Assembly (NCBI GenBank): GCA_044222225.1
Contig: JBGANR010000030.1
Coordinates: 1 to 47,969 of the forward strand
Direction: 5' to 3'
From: JBGANR01 sp044222225
Lineage (GTDB): Bacteria > Actinomycetota > Actinomycetes > Mycobacteriales > Mycobacteriaceae
DNA: 47,969 nt
A program made the translations under genes and the position numbers. The notes beneath the pieces were generated by a model that saw only the letters and a program-made list of their open reading frames with translations, did not search any database and was not told the origin of the DNA. Below are positions 32,566-40,357 of the stretch, in pieces. The stretch's first letter is position 1; the number at the start of each line of letters is the position of its first letter.

Positions 32566-34950
32566 TCATGCGAGATCGACCTGCACCGCCTCCCGGCGGC
32601 CGGTGACGCCGAGCTTGCGGTAGATCGAGCGGACGTGCGTCTTGACCGTACTCACCGCGACACCGAGGTGTGTCGCGATCTCGACGAGTGTCATCCGTGT
32701 GCGCAGAAAACCGAGGATCTCCGCCTCCCGCGCGGTGAGGGCGACCGCGTGATCGTCCTTCCGATTGCGCCGGGCGAGGATCGTCGAGAGCAGCGTCTCG
32801 TGCCGGGAACCCGACCGCGCGAGAGCGGCGAGCGCCTCGCCGGTCGCCGGATCCGGCGTCAGGAAGGGCGCCAGCACGCCCTCCGGAGTCGCGACGTCGA
32901 GAGCGGCGTTGAGGTAGCGCCGGGCCGCGGCGGACCGTCCCGCGTCGGCCTCGAGCACGCCGCTGGTGACGAGCGCCGACGCCAGCGCATGCCGTGGACA
33001 GTCCTTCGTGCGCACCCGGCGCAACACCGTCCGGGCGGCGGCGGGCCGGTCGACGCGGCGCAGCAGATCCGCGAGCCACACGTGGTACAGCGGTGTCGCC
33101 GGGGTCGGGACGAGCTGTTCGGCGAGCACCCGCGCCGCGTCGGTCCGGCCTTCGCCCAGCAGCAGATACGCCTCGCCGAGCGCGCGGTGGAACCGCATCG
33201 GCCCGCCGCGCACGTCGCGTCCGGGCTCCCTGGCCAGGGCGAGGCGCGCCTCCGCGATGAGCGCCGCGTCGCCCCACTGCCCGGCCAACAGGGCCAGTTG
33301 GACGCGCGCCATCGCGCTCTGCATCGCGCCGCTGCCGGCGTCGCCGAGCACCTCGCGCAGGCACCGGAGCGCAGCGGCCTGCTCCCCGCGCCAGTAGTGG
33401 ACGACGCTGCGCGTCGTCTGCGCCGCGCCGGCCCGGTAGCGGCTCCAGTCCGAACTCCCGGCCGCCGCGGCCGCCCGATCGGCCACCTCCAGTGCCGCCA
33501 CGGCCGCGTTGAGGCGTCCCGCGCTCGACTCCACCCCCGCGAGGTCGACGGACGCGTGGGCGACGAGAACGCCGAGGCCACGGGTCTCGGCCTCGCTCGC
33601 CGCGTCCGCGAGCAGACCCGGGGCGCGACTCGGCATGAGCCACAGCCTGCGCATCACCCAGCCGACGAGGTACGTCGAATACGGCTGGTCGGCGAGCTCT
33701 CTGGCCCCGTCGAGCCGGTTCAGCGCCACGTCGACGAGGCGACGCGCCACGCCGCGGTCGGTGACGAGGATGAGGCCGGCGTACATCGCGAGCACCGGAT
33801 CGCCCATCCGGTCCCCGGCGCGCCGGGCCAGGGCCTCGGCGCCCACGTCGTCGCGCAGCACGGCGCGGCAACAGGCGCGGATGCGCAGCAGGTCCGGCGT
33901 GTCGCGGGCCCGCACGGGCAGCGCGTCGCAGGCCGCGGCGAGCGCGGCCACGTCGCCGGTGAGCAGCAGCCGCAGCCAGGACCGCCGCAGGATGCCCGCG
34001 GCGAGGTCGAGGTCACCGCCCGCGACGGCGAGTCCGGCCGCACCGGCCGGATCGATCTCCGCCATCGCCGCGGACGCCGCGAGTTCGATCCGGCGCGTCC
34101 GTCGCGGATCACGCCGCCGCGCGATCCGCCGGCACGCGGCGGCGAACACCGGATGCCAGCGGTAGGTCGCGCGGCCGCGGGCGTCGTAGGCGCGGTCGAG
34201 CAACAAGCCCTCCGCAATGCACGCCTCCAGCAGCACCACCGGCCGCGACGCGCCGGTCACCCGGCCGACGAGCTCGCCGTCGGCTTCGGGGAGGACGACG
34301 GCGTCGAGCACGAACGCGGCCAGCCGCGGCTCGAGCCGGTCGAGCACCTCCTCGAGCCGGCCGGCGAGCGCGTCCCGCCGGCCGTCCGGGCCGGCGGCAC
34401 GCAGGTCGGCGGCGAGCGGCCAGCCCGCCGTCACGTCCGCGTCGGCACCGGACGCGGCCGCGATCTCGTCGCCGCGCAGCGCCAGCGTCTCGCGGCCGAG
34501 CACCACCGCCCGACCGCTCGCCCGCTGCCGCGCGAACGACGCCGCGAGCCGCGGCGTCCCGGCGAGCACGACACGCAATCCGCCCGCGGCGAGCACCGCG
34601 TCGGGGCAGACGGTCTCGGCGAGTACCGCACGATCGAGCAGGTGAGCGTCGTCGATGACGAGCACGGTTCCGGCGTCGAGACCGCCGAGCAGCCGGACCA
34701 GCTCCTGCCCGCCGGCCCCCGCCCCGGACTCGCCGGCCCCCAGCGCGGCGAGCAGCTGCGTCTCGGTGTCGACGCCGACCACCGCACTCATCAGCCGGAC
34801 CGACGCGCCGCGCCGGCCAGCCCAGCCGGCGACGGCCGTCGACTTGCCGTATCCGACGGGCGCGGCGACGAGGACGAGCGGCGCCGTCCGCACGGCGGCG
34901 TCCAACGCGGCGAGAACCCGGCCGCGCGGCCGCGGACGCACGGCGATCAC
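32566..34950 (-). CDS. MalT/LAL-type LuxR regulator 2 (short type)
   Basis: A 794-aa LAL regulator that starts almost directly at the ATPase: RVLAALDAAV, Walker A APVGYGKS (30-37), Walker B VLVIDDAH. The middle is helical repeats with the paralogue-typical YRWHPVFAAACRRIARRRD. The end is an HTH with LTAREAEILGFLRTRMTLVE and VAVSTVKTHVRSIYRKLGV. It lacks the VPW-x-LVPP leader of the long type and shares SRHETLLSTI before the HTH with regulator 5, so these two form a subfamily. The GTG at 34950 overlaps the stop of regulator 3 (GTGA), implying coupled translation. The frame stays open upstream to 35604, but that part is antisense-like and lies inside regulator 3. Confidence 0.92.
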   Translation of the reverse strand: MIAVRPRPRGRVLAALDAAVRTAPLVLVAAPVGYGKSTAVAGWAGRRGASVRLMSAVVGVDTETQLLAALGAGESGAGAGGQELVRLLGGLDAGTVLVIDDAHLLDRAVLAETVCPDAVLAAGGLRVVLAGTPRLAASFARQRASGRAVVLGRETLALRGDEIAAASGADADVTAGWPLAADLRAAGPDGRRDALAGRLEEVLDRLEPRLAAFVLDAVVLPEADGELVGRVTGASRPVVLLEACIAEGLLLDRAYDARGRATYRWHPVFAAACRRIARRRDPRRTRRIELAASAAMAEIDPAGAAGLAVAGGDLDLAAGILRRSWLRLLLTGDVAALAAACDALPVRARDTPDLLRIRACCRAVLRDDVGAEALARRAGDRMGDPVLAMYAGLILVTDRGVARRLVDVALNRLDGARELADQPYSTYLVGWVMRRLWLMPSRAPGLLADAASEAETRGLGVLVAHASVDLAGVESSAGRLNAAVAALEVADRAAAAAGSSDWSRYRAGAAQTTRSVVHYWRGEQAAALRCLREVLGDAGSGAMQSAMARVQLALLAGQWGDAALIAEARLALAREPGRDVRGGPMRFHRALGEAYLLLGEGRTDAARVLAEQLVPTPATPLYHVWLADLLRRVDRPAAARTVLRRVRTKDCPRHALASALVTSGVLEADAGRSAAARRYLNAALDVATPEGVLAPFLTPDPATGEALAALARSGSRHETLLSTILARRNRKDDHAVALTAREAEILGFLRTRMTLVEIATHLGVAVSTVKTHVRSIYRKLGVTGRREAVQVDLA

Positions 34951-37604
34951 CCGATCCGGCGCACCGTGGCGACCGTGTGCTCGGTGGCGCGCAGGGCGTC
35001 CCGGCGGCTCGACACGCCGAGCTTGCGATAGATCGTGCGGATGTGCGTCTTGACCGTGGTCACCGACAGGCCGAGCCTCTCGGCGATCTCGCCCGCCGAC
35101 GATCCGTCCCGCAGCGCGGCCAGCACCTCCTCCTGCCGGTCGGTCAGGGTGTCGACGGTCGCGAGGTCGGCCCGCCGCGCGCTCAACTCCGCCACGATCT
35201 CGGCGTGCCGCGACCGGCGCGCACGCAGCAACGAGAGCAGCTGACGCATGCCGGGCGTCTGCCGTAGGAAGGGCTGCCACAACCGCTCCGGACTCGCCAG
35301 ATCGAGCGCGTTCTCCGCCAGCCGGACGGCCTCGGCGTGCCGGCCCGCGTCGAGCGCGAGCAGCGCCTCCGTCGTCGTCACCGCCACCCGCGTCAGCGTG
35401 GACGTCCCGCCGATGCGGGCCCGCCGGACGGCCGCCATCGCCGCCGCCGGCGAGCCGGCGTCCCGGAGCACGGCGGCCAGCCACGCGAACGTGTACTGCC
35501 CCACCTCTTCGCCGATGAGCGATGCGGCGAGACTCGCCGCCCGCTCCGGCTGCCCCATCGCCGACTGCAGCTGCGCCTGACCGCACCGCCGGAAGAGATC
35601 CCACGGCGGCCAGTGCGTCGCGGTCTCCGGCAGGGCGTCGAGGGCGGCGCGCGCGTCATCCCACCGGTCGGTGCGGCCACCGTCGACGACGGCCGCCACG
35701 AGATAGATCGCAGCGTGACAGCGCGGCTGCTCCACCGTCTCGGGATCCCGGACGACGGCCGCGAGATGGTCGACGGCCTCGTCGAAATCGCCGCGCCAGT
35801 AGGCCGCGAAACCCCGCATGAACCCGGCGCGGCCCGCCTGGAAACGAGCCGCCGCCTCGGCGCCGCCGCGGCGGTCGCCTGCGAAGACCGCGTCGACCGC
35901 CGACAGCCTGCCGGTGAGCATCTGCAGCAGCGCCACCTCGAGCCGGGCGTTGCGCACGAGCTCGGTCAGCCCGCGGCTCTCCGCGACGTCGGCGATCTCC
36001 GTCATACCGCTGACGTACACCGCCGGATCACCGGGACGCCGCATCCGCACCCAGCCGACGAGGAACCGCTCGTACATCGACTCGCCCGCCGGCACCCGCG
36101 CGAGCCCGGCCTCGGCCGCCGTCAGCGCGCGGTCGACGTCGCCGCCGACCGGCTCGGCGAGGAACGCGTCGGCCACCCGCGTCAGCAACGTGGGGGACGC
36201 GGCCCGTTCGGCGTCGACGGCCAGGGCACGACGGGCCAACTGCACGCACATCTCGACGTCGCCGATCAGACGACGCCCGCACGCCCGGATTCGCAGCACG
36301 TCCGGATCACTGTCGTACGGCGCGGGCAACGACACGCAGAACGCGTCCAACGCGCCCGTGTTACTCGACAACAGCGTCCGGATCCAGCCGGCCCGCAGGA
36401 TCTCGACGGCGGTCTCCGGCTCCCCCGCCCGCACCGCGAATCGGCCGGCCTCGACGGGATCGCTCTCCCACAGCGCGCGGGCCGCCGCCATTTCGACGCG
36501 CCGCACGCGTGCCGGATCCCGGCGCTGCGCCAGCCGCATCCCGTGCACCACGACGGTGTCGTGCCAGCGATAGCCGCTCCGGCCGCCGGCCGACAGCCGC
36601 GCCAGCATCCCGTCCTCGACGCACCGATCCAGGATCGCCGTCGCGTCGAAGCCCAGCACCCGCTCCGCGAGCTCGGCCGAGAACGCGCCGAGGACCACCG
36701 TGTCGAGGAAGACGTCCGCGGACGCCGACGGCAGCGACGGCAGCACCACCTCGCCGATGTAGTCGGTGAGCAGCGGATCCTCCAGCACGCGCGCCGACAA
36801 GCGGTCCGCCGCCCGGCGCGCCGGGGCGCCCGCCGCTCGCAGCACGTTCCGCGCGCCCGACGACGCCGCTCCGAAACGCACCGCCGCGGGCCAGCCGGAC
36901 GTCGCGTCGTACAGCGCGTCGCCCTGCTCGCCGTAGCCGCGACGCAGTTCCTCCCGGGCGTAGGCGAGGGTGCCACCGCCGATGACGACCGAGCCCACGC
37001 CGCTCGGACAGCACGTGACCGCACCGCGAAGGGCGGGCTGCCCCACGAGCACCAGGCGCAGCATCCCGGTGTCCAGGACGTCGTCCATCAGCAGCTCGCA
37101 CAACCGCTCGCCCGTGGCCAGATGGGCGTCGTCGACCACGAGGATCGCCGGCCGCGACAACCGTCCGACAGCGTCGGCCAGCGCCGTCCTGAATCCCGCC
37201 CGCACCTGCAGCCGGACGCCGGGATCGGCCGCCCGGATCGCGGCACGCAGACCCGCATCGAGCGTCAACCGCGGGTCCGTCACCGCTGACGCCGTCACCC
37301 AGCCGACGTCGTCGCGGCCGCGGCACCACGCGGCGACCGAGACCGTCTTGCCGAAACCCGAGGGCGCCGAGACGACCGTCACCGGGCCCGCGGCCACCGC
37401 CTCGTCGAGCGCCTGCCAGACGCCCTCCCTCGGCAGCTCGCCGGCGAGGGCCGTCGGCGGCACGAGCGCGTACCACGGCACTGTGTCCCCGAGAGCGGAG
37501 TCCTCGCAGACCGAGTCCTCGAAGGCGGCATCGTCGGCGAAGGCGCCGTCGACGTCACCGTCCGACGCGTCCACTCCCGACATTGCGGTGGGCGCATATA
37601 TCAC
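34947..37604 (-). CDS. MalT/LAL-type LuxR regulator 3 (long type)
   Basis: An 885-aa LAL regulator. An acidic N-terminal tail (about 1-40, rich in Asp/Glu) precedes VPWYALVPP. Walker A is APSGFGKT (80-87) and Walker B ILVVDDAH (Asp158-Asp159). The HTH is LTDRQEEVLAALRDGSSAGE with LSVTTVKTHIRTIYRKLGV. The GTG at 37604 is preceded at 6 nt by a TAACAT -10-like box in the 35-nt gap after regulator 4, with no Shine-Dalgarno, so a leaderless start is preferred; an ATG at 37583 is the alternative. It overlaps regulator 2 at its end. Confidence 0.92.
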   Translation of the reverse strand: MIYAPTAMSGVDASDGDVDGAFADDAAFEDSVCEDSALGDTVPWYALVPPTALAGELPREGVWQALDEAVAAGPVTVVSAPSGFGKTVSVAAWCRGRDDVGWVTASAVTDPRLTLDAGLRAAIRAADPGVRLQVRAGFRTALADAVGRLSRPAILVVDDAHLATGERLCELLMDDVLDTGMLRLVLVGQPALRGAVTCCPSGVGSVVIGGGTLAYAREELRRGYGEQGDALYDATSGWPAAVRFGAASSGARNVLRAAGAPARRAADRLSARVLEDPLLTDYIGEVVLPSLPSASADVFLDTVVLGAFSAELAERVLGFDATAILDRCVEDGMLARLSAGGRSGYRWHDTVVVHGMRLAQRRDPARVRRVEMAAARALWESDPVEAGRFAVRAGEPETAVEILRAGWIRTLLSSNTGALDAFCVSLPAPYDSDPDVLRIRACGRRLIGDVEMCVQLARRALAVDAERAASPTLLTRVADAFLAEPVGGDVDRALTAAEAGLARVPAGESMYERFLVGWVRMRRPGDPAVYVSGMTEIADVAESRGLTELVRNARLEVALLQMLTGRLSAVDAVFAGDRRGGAEAAARFQAGRAGFMRGFAAYWRGDFDEAVDHLAAVVRDPETVEQPRCHAAIYLVAAVVDGGRTDRWDDARAALDALPETATHWPPWDLFRRCGQAQLQSAMGQPERAASLAASLIGEEVGQYTFAWLAAVLRDAGSPAAAMAAVRRARIGGTSTLTRVAVTTTEALLALDAGRHAEAVRLAENALDLASPERLWQPFLRQTPGMRQLLSLLRARRSRHAEIVAELSARRADLATVDTLTDRQEEVLAALRDGSSAGEIAERLGLSVTTVKTHIRTIYRKLGVSSRRDALRATEHTVATVRRIG

Positions 37605-37610
37605 GACGCA

Positions 37611-37616
37611 ATGTTA
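37611..37616 (-). promoter_or_regulatory. -10 box TAACAT, leaderless start of regulator 3
   Basis: On the minus strand TAACAT is followed by 6 nt and then GTG (37604). It lies in the 35-nt gap between regulators 4 and 3, so regulator 3 may have its own promoter inside the array. Confidence 0.5.
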
Positions 37617-37639
37617 AATCTCGTCAAATCCCAAACCCA

Positions 37640-40192
37640 TCACATGGTCGACAACACATGACGTCTGTCAGCAGGACGCGTGCCCGCCCGATCCGCCCGG
37701 CGCAACGCCTCACGCCGGCTGCCGGCACCGAGTTTGCGGTAGATCGAGCGCAGATGCGTCTTGAGCGTGTTGACGGAGACCCCGAGCTCGACGGCGATCT
37801 CGGCGGTCGAGAGCGTCGTCCGCAAGGCCTCCAGCACATCGGCCTCACGATCGGTGAGCGGCGACCGCCGCACGTCGGCCCGCCGCTCGAGCAGTTCCGA
37901 GACGACCGCCTCGCGGCCGCGTACGCCGTGCCGCAGCAGCGTGTCCAGCGTCTCGTCGGGGCACAGCAGCGGCAGCACGACGCCCTCGCCGGCAGCGCTG
38001 TCGAGCGCTCGTTCCAGACAGCTCAGCGCGGCGCCGTGATCACCGCGATCCGCCGCGAGCAGCGCCTCGGTGACGGCGATGATCGCGTCGGCGCGCGCAC
38101 CACCGCCCGTGACCTTCGCTCGACCGACGGCGCGGCGAGCCGAACCCGTCAGCCCGATGTTCCGCAGCAACGCGGCGAGCATCGCGCCGACGACGGGTTC
38201 GAGCTCCTCTTCGGCGAGCGGCGCCACCACCGCGGCCGCGCGGCCGTCCTGGCCCGCCGACGCCAGGAGCTGCGCCATCGCCACCCGCCGGTACGGCCGC
38301 CACAGCGGATCGTCGTCGGGCAGTTGCGCCACGGCCGCCCGGGCGACGGCCCGCAGATCCTCCCGACCGCAGTCGGCCACGGCCACGGCGAGGTGGACGG
38401 CGGCGTAGTGCCGCGCACCGCGCACCTTCTCGCGGCCGTGCAGCACGTCCTGCAGCCGGTCGACCGCCTCCTCGACGTCGCCGCGCCACAGCGCCGCGCA
38501 GCCCCGCGCAAGGTCGATGTCCACCTGGAACGCCGTCCAATCCGTGACCACGGCCGTCTCGAAGGCGGACTCGACAGCACTCAGCGCCGCCGCCATCGCG
38601 CCGCCGCGGACCTGCTGGACGGCCCGCTCCACCCGCGCGACCGCGGCCAGGTCGTCGAGGCCGAGCGCGGTGGCCGCGGCCTCCTCCTCGGCCATGAGCG
38701 CGGCGCCCGTCACCGGATCCGCCAGGCGGCGCACCCGTGTCCACCGCGCGAGAAAACGCGCGTAGGCGACCGTCACCGGCGAGGCGCCCGGCGCGGCGGC
38801 GGCGAGTGCGACGTCGGCGGCGTCGAGCGCGTCCGCCACGTCCTCGGACTCCTCGGCGAGGAACGCGGCGGCGACCGCCGCGGCCGGCGACCCGGGCTCG
38901 GCGGGCGTCTGGTCCACGGGTGTCGCGGCGCGGGCGAGGGCCTGCAGGTGGCCGGCGGTGGTGACGTCGCCCATCACCCGGCGGGCGCAGGCGCGGATCA
39001 GCATCGCGTCCGGATCCCGGTCGAACGGTGCGGGCAGCGACGCGCAGAGCACGTCGAGCGCGCGAGCGTCCGACAGCAGCGCGCGTCCCCAGCCCTCGAC
39101 GAGGATCGTGTGCGCCTGCCGGGCGTCCCCGGCGCTGAGCGCGAATCGGCACGCGGCGAGGGGATCGTCGGCGCGCAGCGCATCCGCGGCCGCCCATTCG
39201 ACGCGCCGCACCCTGTCCGGATCGCGCCGCCGGGCGAGCCGGCCGCAGTGCAGCACGACCACCTCGTGCCAGTGGTAGCGCAACCGGCCGTCCTCTATCG
39301 AGCGGTCGAGGAAGACGCCGGTCGCTATCTCGTCGAGCACGGCGACGACGTCCGCGCCGAGCACCCACTCGGCGAGCTCGGCGTCGAAGACGGCACCGAG
39401 CGCGACGCCGTCGAGCACCGCGGCGCGCACGGCGGCCGAGAACGACGGCAGCACGACCTCGCCGACGTACTCGGTGAGCATCGAGTGGTCCTCGTCGAGC
39501 GCGCACGCCGACCGGCCGCGTCGGCCCGCCATGAGCGCGAACCGGACGGCGATCGGCCAGCCCCGCGTCGCCAGATGCAGCTCGGCGGCGCGCGATCCGG
39601 CGATCTCCGTCGCCTCGGCGAGGGTGAAGGCGAGGTCGAGGGTGTTGAACAGGGTGGTCGCGCGCCGGGCGAAGGCACGCAACCGGAGTCCGCCGACGAG
39701 CACGATCCGGAGCATCCCCGAGCCCAGGATCTCCTGCGTCAGCAGCATCCGCTCCAGCTCCGACCGCCGGACGAGGTGGGCGTCGTCGACGACGAGCACG
39801 GCCGGCCGCGGCAGCGCCGCGATCCGTGCCGCAAGCGCATCCCGGTCACGACGCCCGACGCCCGACCCGTCCGGACCTTCCGCGAGGACGCCGAGTCGCG
39901 GTTCGGCGGCGTCCACGGCCGCCCACACGCCCGCCTCCACACAGCGGGCGGCCTGGTCCGGCGCGGCCGGGGCCGTCACCCAGCCGACGTCGCCGCGGGA
40001 ACGCGCCCACTGGGCCACCGCGACCGACTTTCCGAAGCCCGGCGGCGCCGAGACGACGGTGAGCGGACCGCGGGCCACCGCGACGTCGAGAGCTGCCGAA
40101 ACGCCACGCCGAGGCACGTCGCCCGCCGACCCGGAGGGTGGCACGAGGACGAACCAGGGGACGGACAGGGATGCCGTCGGCGTCTCGATCAC
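37640..40192 (-). CDS. MalT/LAL-type LuxR regulator 4 (long type)
   Basis: An 850-aa LAL regulator with VPWFVLVPP leader, Walker A APPGFGKS (49-56) and Walker B VLVVDDAH (Asp136-Asp137). The usual YHWHEVVVLHCGRLARRRD and a helical-repeat middle (WRGDVEEAVDRLQDVL) precede the HTH LTDREADVLEALRTTLSTAE with VSVNTLKTHLRSIYRKLGA. The Lys in NTLKTH and the Gly-Ala ending differ slightly from the paralogues. The GTG at 40192 is preceded at 6 nt by TAACGT, again without Shine-Dalgarno. The 165 nt upstream is the only sizeable intergenic region within the array. Confidence 0.92.
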   Translation of the reverse strand: MIETPTASLSVPWFVLVPPSGSAGDVPRRGVSAALDVAVARGPLTVVSAPPGFGKSVAVAQWARSRGDVGWVTAPAAPDQAARCVEAGVWAAVDAAEPRLGVLAEGPDGSGVGRRDRDALAARIAALPRPAVLVVDDAHLVRRSELERMLLTQEILGSGMLRIVLVGGLRLRAFARRATTLFNTLDLAFTLAEATEIAGSRAAELHLATRGWPIAVRFALMAGRRGRSACALDEDHSMLTEYVGEVVLPSFSAAVRAAVLDGVALGAVFDAELAEWVLGADVVAVLDEIATGVFLDRSIEDGRLRYHWHEVVVLHCGRLARRRDPDRVRRVEWAAADALRADDPLAACRFALSAGDARQAHTILVEGWGRALLSDARALDVLCASLPAPFDRDPDAMLIRACARRVMGDVTTAGHLQALARAATPVDQTPAEPGSPAAAVAAAFLAEESEDVADALDAADVALAAAAPGASPVTVAYARFLARWTRVRRLADPVTGAALMAEEEAAATALGLDDLAAVARVERAVQQVRGGAMAAALSAVESAFETAVVTDWTAFQVDIDLARGCAALWRGDVEEAVDRLQDVLHGREKVRGARHYAAVHLAVAVADCGREDLRAVARAAVAQLPDDDPLWRPYRRVAMAQLLASAGQDGRAAAVVAPLAEEELEPVVGAMLAALLRNIGLTGSARRAVGRAKVTGGGARADAIIAVTEALLAADRGDHGAALSCLERALDSAAGEGVVLPLLCPDETLDTLLRHGVRGREAVVSELLERRADVRRSPLTDREADVLEALRTTLSTAEIAVELGVSVNTLKTHLRSIYRKLGAGSRREALRRADRAGTRPADRRHVLSTM

Positions 40193-40198
40193 GTCGAC

Positions 40199-40204
40199 AC
40201 GTTA
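40199..40204 (-). promoter_or_regulatory. -10 box TAACGT, leaderless start of regulator 4
   Basis: On the minus strand TAACGT, 6 nt, then GTG (40192). It is nearly identical in sequence and spacing to the box of regulator 3. Confidence 0.5.
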
Positions 40205-40304
40205 GGCGCACTCGGAGCCATTGCCCAGCAATGGCTAGAACCGGTCTTTCTACCCCCATCAATAATATTTTTATCGCTCGTCAAGATGTTGATATCCACC
40301 CTGA

Positions 40305-40323
40305 ATGTCGACCTCGTCGACAT
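40305..40323. promoter_or_regulatory. Palindrome ATGTCGAC-CTC-GTCGACAT upstream of regulator 4
   Basis: Perfect 8-bp arms with a 3-nt centre in the A+T-rich 165-nt region between regulators 5 and 4. Several CATCAA repeats flank it (near 40258, 40321 and 40340). This is the most operator-like site of the array and could bind one of the five regulators. An A+T-rich tract, AATAATATTTTTAT, lies at 40261-40274. Confidence 0.45.
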
Positions 40324-40357
40324 CAATACGTCAGATCACATCAAGTCGAGTCGATCA

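Noticed and set aside
29254..35031. A 1925-codon open frame on the plus strand opposite the regulator array
   Set aside because: It is antisense to two and a half clearly homologous LAL regulators. Its translation is Arg/Gly/His/Gln-rich with no fold, the usual by-product of high third-position GC on the other strand.
34951..35604. N-terminal extension of regulator 2 to 35604
   Set aside because: Out-of-frame translation of regulator 3's HTH and repeat region; the GTGA overlap and homology place the start at 34950.
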